Shown here piece by piece: positions 46,581 through 58,455 of a stretch of DNA of 64,000 nucleotides. Below the pieces are notes generated by a model. It saw only the letters and a list, made by a program, of their open reading frames with translations, was not told the origin of the DNA and made no database searches. The position numbers and the translations under genes were made by a program. The DNA comes from Hybos culiciformis. Its lineage: Eukaryota; Arthropoda; Insecta; Diptera; Hybotidae. The stretch covers positions 106,129,372 through 106,193,371 of the forward strand of contig OZ023274.1 of the NCBI GenBank assembly GCA_964007475.1, given 5' to 3'. The number at the start of each line of letters is the position of its first letter. Within the stretch, counting starts at the first letter, position 1.

Positions 46581-46956
46581 ATAAGCGAGTCACACTACAA
46601 CTAAAAAGCCACTACTCATGACGGCTTTTTTAAATGCGTTCACACTTGCACTTTTTGGTTTTTTTTCTTTTTTTTTCTCGTTTTGTCATATCTTTTTCCT
46701 TTTTTTTTGGGATTTTTTTTTGTTTTTTTATTCGTTTTTTTTAAAAAATTGCCGCCAACTTCCTGAAAGTATGCAATTGTTAGTTTATTTTTTTCTCACA
46801 GAGCTCATTTGTTATTTGATCCCTGATTTTCTAGTGGCTTTTTGAAAAGCCACTAGCTTTTTTTTCTTTTTTTTGTATGGAAAAAGCCACGAAATAGCCA
46901 CAACGATGATAGCTTTTTCAAAAAGCCATTAAAAAGCCGAAGTGTGACAGCCTTAT
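46581..46956 (+). mobile_element. MITE copy A of an inverted pair
   Basis: 376 bp starting ATAAGCGAGTCACACTAC and ending in the inverse of ATAAGGCTGTCACACTTC (terminal identity 14 of 18). The interior includes CTAGTGGCTTTTTGAAAAGC, a small palindrome, and T-rich tracts. It has no protein gene; the 75-residue frame here is low-complexity Phe/Leu. Confidence 0.75.
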
Positions 46957-47399
46957 TACTTACTTTAAAAAAACAAGTCTTAGATAGAAACAAACAGTTG
47001 AGTTTTTTTTCTTTAAGAACATAATACGTAATATCCAACTTGTTTACGTTTGTTCGTTAATAATTGACGAACGAAAACTTTGAACCGTAATTCATAATAA
47101 CCCCCCAGGAGAAGTAATTTTTTTTTACAATTTGTTCCTACAAAAAAATTTATCAACACAACGTACATTTATTCCTTTTTCACGTAACGTGTATATTTAT
47201 TAAAAAGGATGGAAATAAAAAAATTGTAAAATTTTTTGTGGCCATTAACGGTAATAACAAACACGAAACAAACACGAATCTTTTTTTATTTAAATTTAAA
47301 GCATATTTGGCCCAAAGAATATTACATCATACATCAAGTACATTTACATTAGCTTTTAGATAAAGATGAACGATTATAATTTTTTTTTCCTTTTGTGTT
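46957..47399. other. Spacer between the inverted MITE pair
   Basis: AT-rich with no gene. It includes a CCCCCC run at 47101 and AACGTAAC-type motifs. No sequence relation to the MITE was seen. Confidence 0.5.
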
Positions 47400-47775
47400 A
47401 TAAGGCTGTCACACTTCGGCTTTTTAATGGCTTTTTGAAAAAGCTATCATCGTTGTGGCTATTTCGTGGCTTTTTCCATACAAAAAAAAGAAAAAAAAGC
47501 TAGTGGCTTTTCAAAAAGCCACTAGAAAATCAGGGATCAAATAACAAATGAGCTCTGTGAGAAAAAAATAAACAACAATTGCATACTTTCAGGAAGTTGG
47601 CGGCAATTTTTTTAAAAAAAACGAATAAAAAAACAAAAAAAATTCCCAAAAAAAAAGGAAAAAGATATGACAAAACGAGAAAAAAAAAGAAAAAAAACCA
47701 AAAAGTGCAAGTGTGAACGCATTTAAAAAAGCCGTCATGAGTAGTGGCTTTTTAGTTGTAGTGTGACTCACTTAT
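47400..47775 (-). mobile_element. MITE copy B, inverted relative to copy A
   Basis: The same 376-bp element in opposite orientation, near-identical to copy A from ATAAGGCTGTCACACTTC to the inverse of ATAAGTGAGTCACACTAC. With copy A it forms a long inverted repeat with a 443-bp spacer. Confidence 0.8.
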
Positions 47776-48574
47776 TAGGTTAGATTGGAGGTAAACGTTA
47801 TTATTTTTTTTTGTTGAATAAAACTTCTTTTATTGGATCCAATAAGTAGAACAGCAAATTTGAACTAGCGAAAAATCAAATATAATTTTTGGATGCGCTA
47901 CAAATATTGTTGTTTTTTTAATTCACAAAGTAGATGATTATGTGTTTCGGATTTTGGGCTAATTATATAAATAAAAACTTATAATTCATAGTCCTTAACA
48001 CAAACTCTACATTTTATATTTAATATTTTTTTCCATAAAGATTATTTTTAGAATTTTTTTCAATTATTATCCTCTTTTTGAATGCAAAAGAAATTCTTCT
48101 ATATAAAATCGTAATCTTGAAAGGTAAAAAATGTTTTCCCTGTAAATAACCGTAATGCCCGAAATAGGCTTAATACTATAATATTTTATGGACCTTTTGG
48201 CAAAAAAGTAATTGCCATGGGTGTTAAACAGAAAATCTCACATTATTTGTGAAAAACAAACCCTTTATTTCAATTTTTATATCGTTCATCAAATATGTTC
48301 ACATACATATGTACATATTTGAATACAATTTCTTTTGGGTGTTTAAACGAATTGAAATAGAAATTGTTTAAAATTGTTTTCCCATTTTAAAAATAAACAT
48401 TGTGTTACATTAAGAAATTACCAAATATGAAGGGTGTTTTCAATTTAAACATCAAAGGAATAATTGTTGACGAAAATGTAAACGATTGTGATGATGCGTA
48501 TATGTATGAATATGGAATAATATATAAAAAAACATAGAGCAATATCTCATAAATGAAGTATACAGCATTTGCAC
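47776..48574. other. AT-rich sequence downstream of the candidate terminal exon
   Basis: Lies 3' of the minus-strand exon candidate at 48575-48794 and may include its 3' UTR. No other feature was recognised. Confidence 0.4.
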
Positions 48575-48794
48575 TTAAAATATTTCTAAATATTTTCTAA
48601 TATCGTTTTCTGTTGATGCACCATTTTCAGCCCCCAGTACGAGTTCTTGGACACAATCGGGTTCATTCCGTTTTTTTAGTTTTCTTTTATCGAAGTCCAA
48701 CTTCCCACGCACTAATTTTCATTGGAATCCATTCGCCGGTTGGGAGCTTATAACTCCGTTGTCCGAACTCGAACAATCTCACACTTTGGTTTGT
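48575..48794 (-). pseudogene. Candidate 3'-terminal exon with a possible 1-base frameshift
   Basis: On the minus strand, GTTTACTTTCAG at 48795 is followed by an open frame with protein-like composition: TNQSVRLFEFGQRSYKLPTG, then EWIPMK. In the same frame it ends soon after (ISAWEVGLR, stop 48689-48687). In the frame reached by dropping one base of the AAAA run near 48715, coding continues as LVRGKLDFDKRKLKKRNEPD and CVQELVLGAENGASTENDIR to a stop at 48577-48575. Two good adjacent frames suggest a single exon with an indel, either a sequencing error in a homopolymer or a real mutation. GC content is higher than the surroundings. The family is not recognised and upstream exons were not found. 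Confidence 0.45.
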
Positions 48795-51700
48795 CTGAAA
48801 GTAAACGATATTGCGCATATTTTAGCATTTAAATAATCGAAATCGGTAGTTTAATAGTTATAACCGTTTAAGTGCATGACAGACAGACGAACATGTTGAA
48901 TTACGGAAAATCTACAGTCTGTTTTTTTAATTTTTTTTTCACATGTATTTATATATTTATATGATTATAACAAAATCAAGATATAAAGCTTAATTATTAA
49001 TACGACAATAATAACACAACAAACTTCTTTTTTTGTTATTTTAAAACAAAACAACATATTTGTTTTTATCAAAATACACCTTCTAAGTATTTCTTCTCAT
49101 ACATACCTATTTAGCTAAAGAAAATTTGATTATTAATGTTCTTTTTTACAAAATTTTCAACACGTGAATGTGATTGTAGTAAAATTACGATTTCCTTAAA
49201 TTTTATAAAACAAATCAAACTAATTATTGATGATCTGTGCTCTCTGCTTTTATTTGTCTATTTTGCTTTAGCATAATTATTCATTTTCTTCTGTTCACAT
49301 ATAAGTACCTTAGGCATTGTTGACACAATCTGAAAATTTTAGTAGGTACAAGAAATTTAACAGTTTTAGTAAAAATTTGTATATATAATATTTGCAGTTA
49401 TGACTGTATAGAGCATATTGTAAAACAACTCTATATTTATTACGCTTTAACAAATGAAAATTGTTTTTCCAAAGTTTTTACCACTAATTAATTGTGGTCA
49501 TGCTATTAAAATATAATTTACAAAAATACGATATGCTTTATACTAAAAAAAGTTTTTAATTTTAATTTATTTGAGTAGTTTATTATATATGTACAACTTT
49601 TTTTTGGATTTGCTTAGTTTTATTTTTGGAATATTTGCACCTATTGTCGAAAATTGGTCACAGAGGAGATATAAATTAATGCAGCTGCATATAGCATTTT
49701 TGTTTTTTTTTAGGTTCCGAATATTAGTAAGACATAATTATAGTTGAAGATACACAAGATAAGAAGTATTTATATTTGGCAATGCTTGTGAATCTCTGTT
49801 ATTTGTGCTACTACTTTTTTTGTGGTATATTGGTAATAAATTTTATTTTTTTTCCCGTTTGTTAAAAACAGGAAATTCTATTTTTTATAATACAAAATAT
49901 ATTATGATCCATCTAATCTTAAAATATCCCATGTAATTTTATTAGACATTTAAGTAAACACATTTTATCTAAGATGCAATTTTAAGGGTACAGAGTAGAA
50001 TATATTTAAAGCAATAATGTAAAATTTTTACGTTCGTTTCTGTAATATTATATGAAAAATACTTCTAATTTACGTGGTCAGCACCAGCAGTGTAAAATTT
50101 TGGCTGATTGTGTTTTTTTTTTTACACAGTATGTGTTTACGAATTATCATCAAAATCCTAATGGATTTTTATTTTTAACATGAAATCTGTTCGTCTATTC
50201 CGGAGAATCGGAGAACTAAAGTTGCAGATTTATGAACATTATATATGTATATAAATAGATCTCTGGTCGCTGGGTTAATCCGATACAAAAATTGTAAGTA
50301 ACATTTTTTTAATAATATATTGTAAATACATAGTATGAATGGAATAACAAATTCATTAATATACCTATGATATTTATCAGAAATATGACATTTATCAGAA
50401 GAAATTCGCAGTTCATATTTTTACAGAAAGTATAAATAAGCTTGTTGAACTTGTAACCTTAACCTTTTGAAAATGAAATATCATCTGAATAAAAGTAATG
50501 GCAAAATTAGGTAAATCATTATTTGTTATATATTGAAGTTAAAAAAGTTTTATTTTTGTCTATGTATACACATATACCGGTCTCTTTGTTTGCTTTAAAA
50601 ATACCGATACTCGAAATAAATCAAAAATAAAAGCGCATGCTTCATTTATTCGACCCATTGATTAACACAAACACAGAATTTGAATTTGAAAAACTTGTAG
50701 GTATTACAAAATTTAGGAAAATTTATTTGTATAAGAGATAAGAAATATAAAAAAACACAAAATATTTTTAAAAGCAAATTAGAGTCTTTTTTTCACAAAA
50801 AAAATCCGAAATTTTTTTCAAATAAATATAATTATAGAAAAAATTCAGTCTGTTCGTGAAGTTTATGTTAAGAAATCGACTACATCGGATGAAATGAGTA
50901 AATTAAAGATTTTCGTGTAAGACATATTCAAAATACAGGTAGAACGGAGAAAGAGCTAAGTGTGAACAATTTCTTCATAGGATAATATTTGAAAAAAAGG
51001 AAATCATAATAATAAAAATAATAATTATTTCAATCAAGGATAATTTATTTCCCTGAACTCGATTTTTAAGATTTTTACCGAAAAGAGAAATCTACGAAGT
51101 TTTTATATTGCATTTTCACCCAAATATACTGAAAAGATAAAATACATGATTCACACAAATAAGAAGTAATTAATGTGAATAAATGTATCAATGAGGAAGT
51201 CTAAATTTTAAAACTTAGCATACCATTTTGTGTAAATAGTCTTTGTTTGTGTAAGGTAATATTTATATTCTTTTGCAAATTTATGGATGTCGTTTATTAA
51301 CGACACTTTTCTCTTTGTGAATAAGTTTTGTTTTGCTTGCTTTCACCAAAGCAAATTTTAATATCGATTATTATCGACACGTATAGTATTAAATTAAACA
51401 ATTGATTTGATGATCATTAGATCAATGATGACTTATTTAAATTTTCCGGAATATTTATACAAAAATTATTGATTAAAATTACACTTAATTAAAAAACAAA
51501 AACATTATGTTAATTATTGTATACTATACAAAATGAATAATAAGCAAAAATTTATATATTGTAAAGTATATATATTCATACTTAGCAGAATTCCATTCAC
51601 AACAATAATATTTTATTGTTACGATGAACTTTACTTTTACCTTAATTGTAATATAGTTTATAAATGAGAAGAGTGTAGCTGTACCAATAAGTTTTGATAA

Positions 51701-52459
51701 TCTAGATTTATTTTAGTACAGAGGCACTAGAATTTATTGACATAACTAAAATATAAATTATTAAAATAAGAAGGAATTAATAATGAATGAAGTCAATAAA
51801 AAAAACATCTTTTGGAAATGATAATTTTATTTGTCGAGTATAAGTCTCACTCGAGTTCTTCATTGGCATTGCGAAAATTTTATAAAAGTAAGCAAACAGA
51901 AATTGAAAGTGTATATAAGCATTTAATAATCGAGCGAATGTTTTTCGTTTTAGCGGTTTAGGTTGGGTGTGGTTGTTTATGAATTTTCGTTATTTTTCGT
52001 TTTTGCTTTTATTCATATTTATTTTTCGCAATTTTTCTAGGTTTTCGCAGGTTAGTCTTAATAGAATTGGGAAGCGAATTTGTACCAGTAGTTTAACCAA
52101 TCGTCAAACCTCAAATTTAATGATTGTAGAAAAAAGTTGAAGTGATTCAAAAATATTGTTTTAGTACAGTAGCAGGATTTCATAAAAACGGTGTTTGTAC
52201 AAAATTAGGGCGTAGTGAAATAAGACCACGACAAAAAACATTTATGGGAGGACTAATATAATACAAAATATAATAAATATAATAATACAAAATATAATAA
52301 AAGAATATATTCTAATGCGTCATGAATAAGACCGCGACAAAAAAAAACTTTTTTATAGGAGGGCTAATTTCATTTTAAAAAATATATATTATAATAGAAA
52401 GAAATATTCTAATGGCCTTATACTTAAATTAATCTGTTCAATTTGTTTTTTCTGTATTA
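48795..52459. other. Long AT-rich non-coding region
   Basis: No exon was recognised. A ~106-bp unit with AATAAGACC(A/G)CGACAAAAAA and GGAGG(A/G)CTAAT is tandemly repeated at about 52214-52310 and 52320-52416, and both copies end near TATTCTAATG. The rest looks like intron or intergenic DNA. Confidence 0.5.
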
Positions 52460-52795
52460 ATTATAAGATCCCAAATTTTATTTTTTGTGAAGCTTCGTTT
52501 AAATATGGGCAGTTATTCGGGCAAGAAAGAACTATAAATTAAAATAAAAAATATTAATATTAATTAATTGGATATAATATTTGTGAACCAGAAAATAAAA
52601 TCGTGCCACACTTTGGCCATGATATTGTCTATCATGGCCAAAGTGTGGCACGATTTTATTTTCTGGTTCACAAATATTATATCCAATTAATTAATATTAA
52701 TAAGTTTTTATTTTAATTTATAGTTCTTTCTTGCCCGAATAACTGCCCATATTTAAACGAAACTTCACAAAAAATAAAATTTGGGATCTTATAAT
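52460..52795. repeat. Near-perfect 336-bp palindrome
   Basis: Arms of about 165 bp (52460-52624 and 52630-52795) meet across a 5-base loop (TTGTC). The centre is CTTTGGCCATGATA with its inverse. Only a handful of mismatches or indels are seen, so the structure is young or actively homogenised. An assembly fold-back artefact is the alternative. Confidence 0.9.
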
Positions 52796-53199
52796 AACCG
52801 TAGAGAAATTTTTAAGTTTTTATTTTCTGTGTACAATTAGAAATAATATGGTAAGGTTTTTGTCGACTACCTTCAAAAGGCTTGTTGTGAGTATCTGTCA
52901 AATTTAAAGCATATAATTTATGTAGTTCTTATGTTTGAGTATGAAATATACTATAGTATGAAAAAATAAAAATAAAAACAAGAGGAGTACTTGCTTAATT
53001 TTCCTGTTGGTTTTTATGTTTGCTTAACATGCAGGTTTTTCACAAAGAGGTATATTGATATAGTAAGTAGCGTGTTTAGGTTTGTTATTTACTTAATTTT
53101 AATAAAAATAATAAATTGTTATTTGATTTTTGTGCTAACGAGATTTTTCATTTTACAAATTATATTTAACTTATTTCAATTGAATTATGTATTCATATT

Positions 53200-53399
53200 N
53201 NNNNNNNNNNNNNNNNNNNNNNNNNNNNNNNNNNNNNNNNNNNNNNNNNNNNNNNNNNNNNNNNNNNNNNNNNNNNNNNNNNNNNNNNNNNNNNNNNNNN
53301 NNNNNNNNNNNNNNNNNNNNNNNNNNNNNNNNNNNNNNNNNNNNNNNNNNNNNNNNNNNNNNNNNNNNNNNNNNNNNNNNNNNNNNNNNNNNNNNNNNN
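53200..53399. other. Assembly gap (200 N)
   Basis: An exact run of 200 N, probably a placeholder length. It falls at the left edge of a hAT element, which explains the break. Open frames drawn across it are meaningless. Confidence 1.
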
Positions 53400-53781
53400 A
53401 TTTTTCGAGAAAAGTAGGCTAAATTATAATTTTAAGTTTTTAAATTAAATTTGTTGAATTTTCCAAGCAAAGTAGGCCAACTTCAACAGACTCAGAGAGA
53501 ACTTTTTCGGTTTCAGGAAATTTTTGTACCAAAATTAGATCTCGTCTTTCTTGTGCATCACTTAATGCATTAGTGTTCCTGAAATACTATTATTTAAATG
53601 AAAAAGATCAAAAAATGTTATAATATATTTCAAATTTTATTTATAAAAAATAAATAGTATTCATAATTAGATTCAATATTAATTGTTTATTTTTATACGG
53701 TTATCCGGTATCCGCCGGATAATTCTAGAATTACTATCCGATAACCTCGGTTACAGAAAATCCGGATATTTGGAAACCCTA
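53400..53781 (+). mobile_element. 3' end of a hAT transposon beside the gap
   Basis: The right terminus is the inverse of TAGGGTTTCCAAATATCCGG, ending at 53781. The following bases ATTATCAG would be the target duplication, but the left end lies in or beyond the gap, so this cannot be checked. It holds the end of a transposase gene and subterminal repeats of TATCCG. Confidence 0.75.
53444..53623 (+). pseudogene. hAT transposase C-terminal dimerisation segment
   Basis: The frame reads QSRPTSTDSERTFSVSGNFC and then TKIRSRLSCASLNALVFLKY to a stop at 53621-53623. SERTFSVSG followed by an R-x-RLS...LVFLK segment is the hAT dimerisation signature. There is a stop at 53441 just upstream, and the remaining transposase is missing or in the gap. 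Its sequence differs from the two ZMYM-like remnants at 26.6 kb and 56.3 kb. Confidence 0.85.
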
Positions 53782-53789
53782 ATTATCAG

Positions 53790-55588
53790 TTCAGACAATT
53801 ATTTGTTGCTCTTTTTTCTAAATTTGAAGAAAATAAATTACTCTTATCATTATTGGTAAATTACTCTTATCATTATGATTTATTTATTCATCTCCAAATA
53901 TTGAAAAAATTATGGTTTATTTAAATTGTTTGATATTCATATAAAAAATATATCTTCTTATAATAAAAATGATTAGATAATGTTCTTTCTTTCTTTGTAT
54001 TTCGGCATTCCAGCGGCCAGAATCACCTCATTTCTAATGATTACACGCCTCTAAATGAAGTATTAGATCCCTACGAATATTAAACATTTTGAATACTATA
54101 TTGATTTCCGAATCTAAGGATAAATACTTGAAAATTGGAATATAAAACAAAGCAAAACTGAATCTATTTTTCATAATGAATGTTCTATAAGTATAATATA
54201 AATTTTGTATGCTTTAAGTTTAAATAAAATTAAATTCAAAGCATCTGCTGCCTGAAAGCTAAAAAACATATTTATAAATTATCTTCGGTTTTATTAACAG
54301 ATACAAGTAAAATCAATATAATTCTACTAAAAATGGTAAGAAAAAAGTTTTTTATTATTAAAAATTTTATCTTTTTTTTTTATTTAAAATCCGATACTTG
54401 TCTTTTTATTTTTATTACCAAAAACATAAAAATTTAGAAAAAAAATCATAAAAATGAAAAAACTTATTAAAAAGATAATTGAATTTATCAATAATTTATT
54501 TGCATGTTTGGGAAAATATTATGATACCTTATCCTTTATGCAAATTAATAATCCTTGTTGAAAAAATATTACTTCTACCTTCGTGTTTGTTCAAATTTAT
54601 TATAGGTAGTTATTATACTTTTTTTTCAATGATAGTTAAATAATGTAGACTTTTTTGTAAACATTACTTGATGATTATGATTACGCATCATGATGAAAAA
54701 CCAGTCTGGATCGGACTAAGATGTTTTTTAAGTTAAATTGTATAAAAAAATGTTTAAAAAATCCAAAGTTAAAAAAAAGTAATATACTTGGTTTGAAAAA
54801 AAAATTTTTTGTCTGTTTGTTCCTAGCAGCTCATATGATAATGCGTTGTTTATAGCTACCACAGTAAAGTAATTTTTGGAAGAATGTTCCGGAAACCTAT
54901 TCACAGCTAATTTTATCTGAAAGTAAAAAATCAACTGCAAAAAATATAACAAAAAAAACAAAAAAAAATTTTTGACAGGAAAGGTATCGTAAAAAAATAT
55001 TATGATAGGTAGGAAACGTAATGAAAAAGAAACAAAAAAATAATTTTGTGAAGTAATGAAATTTTCAGATATCAAAAAAAAATAAATTCAATTTTCTTAG
55101 TTATTTGAAAATATTTTTAAAAAATTCTTTTTACGAAAAATAGATAAAATTAATATCTTCATTTTCAGTAAATTTGCTTAAATATAAATAGAAAAATAAC
55201 ATAGAAAAACGGTTTTTACGGTACCATTTTTTCAGATAGGTCAATTAGCTATAAACAACGCATAACTAAAAAAATTTACTTTTAAAATAAATTTATGTAC
55301 CATAAAATTTAGGCAAAAATAAGGAATTTCATTAAAAAAAATTTAACCTATGGCTTTTATTTATAGTTTTTACTGCATGTTTAGAAGTTTTGTAAAGTTT
55401 TTCTGTCTACACAATTTTTTTCAAAGCTTTATTTTAATCTTGAAAACATTCATAATAAACATTTGATAAAGTCAAGTCTTTCTTTCGGATTATAATTTTT
55501 TTTGTAGGAAAAAACAAATTTAAATTAAAAAAAAAACGTCTTATCTTAAAAGGTGCATTTAAAGGGCTATTAAAAAATACATTGCAAG
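53790..55588. other. AT-rich intergenic sequence
   Basis: No gene or element was recognised. A 115-residue minus-strand frame at 54728-55075 is Phe/Leu-rich low-complexity sequence. Confidence 0.5.
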
Positions 55589-56628
55589 CATGGGCGCCGC
55601 CAGGATTTTTTATAAGGTGGTGCATGTGAAAATTATATTATTTTGATTTTACGAAATCTTTGACATATTGCGGGTTCATCACTTAGTTACAATTTCCAAC
55701 AACCTTAATTTAAATTAAATTTTGATTTTAGGAAAAATCAGTTGCAAAACAATATTTTGAATTCACGACAAAATTCATCTCAGTATGCTGATGCAAGGCA
55801 ATGAACTTTTTAAGATTATCTCTCACCAGGGCTGCCAGATGGAATAAATGAAATTTCCTCAAATTTTGAAGAAATTTCCCCAAAATAGACAATTCTTTAA
55901 AAAAATTCCTCAAATTATTTTTTTTATATTTTTGTGTAATAAATGTTTTTTTTGCCCTAAATTAGAAAAAAAATTGTTTTACTCACTGCAGTTTTTCCCC
56001 ATCAGCTTATTTTTGCAAGATTTCCTCAAATTTTTAATGTGTTCAGATTTTATGCGGTACTTATATGTTGTAAATCAAAAAGTTTAGTTTCAACAATGGA
56101 TTTTGAGTTCAACGTACGTAGAAGAATATCGTAATGATATCGGTAAAAAAAATTTACGAGTCTGAAATTTTAAATATTGTTGACTGTCAACGTTAGCACA
56201 ATATTTATGAATTTCTTCAAATTTTCCTCAGAAAAAAATATTTTCCTCAAATTTTTCCCCACGTTTTTTTTAATTTTTTTTTTCTCCCGAAATTAAAAAT
56301 TTCCTCAGGTGAAACGCTCATTTAGCACATTGAGAAGGGTGAAGACTTGGACAAGATCAGCTATGTGCGAACCCCGATTGTCGGGCTTATGTATGATGAG
56401 TCTCCATAAAAAAAGAAGATTTTTTAACCGAAGTTATTTAAAGTTCGCAGAGAAGCCACGTAGGTTACAATTATTATTTAATAAAAATTCTGAATAAAAA
56501 AAAATTATATTGTTTTAATTTTGAATCCTTTTGTTAAAATTAACAATTTTATCAAAATTTTAATAACATTTTTATCAAACAAAGGTGGTGCAGTTGCACC
56601 ACCTTGCACCATACTGCCGGCGCCCATG
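55589..56628 (+). mobile_element. hAT transposon with perfect 8-bp TSD
   Basis: The left end CATGGGCGCCGCCAG matches the inverse right end CATGGGCGCCGGCAG at 14 of 15. ATTGCAAG is repeated exactly at 55581-55588 and 56629-56636. Subterminal AAGGTGGTGCA blocks occur at both ends. The 1,040-bp body contains a transposase C-terminus (56309-56497) and an AT-rich block with repeated TTTCCTCAAATTT, which itself starts with AGGGCTGCCAGATGG and may be another, nested hAT-like piece. Confidence 0.9.
56309..56497 (+). pseudogene. hAT transposase C-terminal fragment (ZMYM/DUF4371 type)
   Basis: The frame reads KRSFSTLRRVKTWTRSAMCE and then PRLSGLCMMSLHKKR before ending at TAA 56495-56497. RSFSTLRRVKTW plus RLSGLCMMS is the dimerisation signature of this hAT branch. 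The rest of the gene is missing. Confidence 0.85.
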
Positions 56629-56636
56629 ATTGCAAG

Positions 56637-57308
56637 TCGAGTTTCTGAAATTTTTATAACATTTTTTTTAATTAATAAAATTGATTATCTCTTTACTGTA
56701 CAGTACCTACGTATGATTTTTGCTCATAATTTAGAGGCACTTTTGTTAGGAATCATTGTTCCAAATGATATCCAGATTATTCTTATTTCTTCTAATTCAC
56801 TTCTTTATTACAGGGAAGTCAATAACATTATAATTATAATTCAAAATAACGTATAAAATCAAATCTTACTTCACGGAACGATAGATCTGTACGATAATAT
56901 AACTTAAAAATCTTTGAATGTTAATTTATACTTTTATTTTCTCTGTAATAGACGACCTAATTTTTTTCTTTGTTTCAGAAATAAAATGTAGGTATTTTTC
57001 AAAAATAAAAATTAATTGAAAATTGCAATGAAAAATATCTACATATATACAGGGTTGGACTGGCTATAAAAATTAAACCTGGAAGTTTTGGACTACCGGC
57101 CCATTTCTCTATATAAAAAATACATTGCTTATCCACTTATCTATATAAAAAAATGCAATGCTTATTTAGAATATAGCCCAAATAAATTCGCATTTCTATA
57201 AACACTAGTTTCCCTATTTTTTTTAATTCAATACTATATCAAAAAAAGTATATAGTAACTGAACGAAAAATTTTAAGAATTATTGTTAAGTATATTGGAA
57301 TATTGGGA
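56637..57308. other. AT-rich sequence with a hAT-like end
   Basis: CAGGGTTGGACTGGC at 57051 begins a short GC-richer block (ending GACTACCGGCCCATTTC) like the end of a hAT-type element; a related block is at 57594. No gene. Confidence 0.45.
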
Positions 57309-58455
57309 AAATTTTAATTTGTTTCGTGATTATTATTGATATTTTTTTAATATATTGTAATTAAAAACAAACTAATAAACAGGAATCTAAAACTTTTTTA
57401 AACTTTCTTCTTTTTTTTTTTACAAAATAGTAAAGTAACATTTTCTTTAAAATTTCTCGTACATTTAATTTTATGCTTCACGGTCACGGTTTTACTTAAA
57501 ATTTTTATTAAAATAAGAAATTGCATATTACACTGGTCGGGATTTTAAACAAAACGAAATATAATTAAAAAGATGGATTTGTATTATATATGCAGGGTTG
57601 GACTGGCCCACCGGGACACCGGGACATTTCCCGGTGGGCCGGTAATATTTGGGCCGATAAATTAAAACTTTTTATTACTAATTATTTTAAAGATACAATG
57701 CAATCTGATTTAAATATATTCTGTTTGGAAATATTTTGGGAAAGAATCGAAGTATAATAGTACGGTACTTAGTGCTAAACAATTAAACTTTGAAAATGTT
57801 GTAAACAGGAAAATTATATTCAGAAAAATATTTGTTAATTGATTCGATTGGATTCCAACTCTCAAGTCCTCTTTTGTGCTAAAATATATGAAATGTATGA
57901 GATTTCCGAGGCCTACAACTCATTTGACTTAGATTTAAATAATTTAAATATTGTTTTCAATTCCAAAATTTTAGTTTATAATCGTCATGCTTGGAAAGAA
58001 AATCGAATACCTTTAGATTATTTATTCAAAAAGTGTTATTAAAATTTAAAGCTCAAAACCCATATTGGAAATCATTTTAAAAATATTTCGTAAAAGTTTA
58101 TATTTGAATAGTGTTAGTTGTGTTCCCAGAAACTTTAAAATTAAAAGGCAACATTTATTATATCAGAAAATTTAGAAATTTGTTAAGGAGTTATTGTAAC
58201 TTGATTGGATCGTTAGATTGAAAATAGATGGATAGGTTCATAGTTTACAAATACTTAATTTAATTTTAAGTAAAACCGTGACCGTGAAGCATAAAATTAA
58301 ATGTACGAGAAATTTTAAAGAAAATGTTACTTTACTATTTTGTAAAAAAAAAAGAAGAAAGTTTAAAAAAGTTTTAGATTCCTGTTTATTAGTTTGTTTT
58401 TAATTACAATATATTAAAAAAATATCAATAATAATCACGAAACAAATTAAAATTT
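57309..58455. repeat. Fold-back structure: ~195-bp inverted arms around a 756-bp core
   Basis: Left arm 57309-57506 and right arm 58263-58455 are near-perfect inverses (for example CTTCACGGTCACGGTTTTAC at 57477 with its inverse at 58271). The core carries CAGGGTTGGACTGGCCCACC at 57594 and a small hairpin around CCGGGACATTTCCCGG. A 67-residue frame at 57839-58042 has no recognisable motif. Confidence 0.85.

Noticed and set aside
46618..47771. Phe-rich frames at 46618-46845 and 47589-47771
   Set aside because: The same sequence appears in both members of the inverted MITE pair; T-rich tracts explain the Phe content.
52991..53422. Frames with long X runs
   Set aside because: They cross the 200-N assembly gap.
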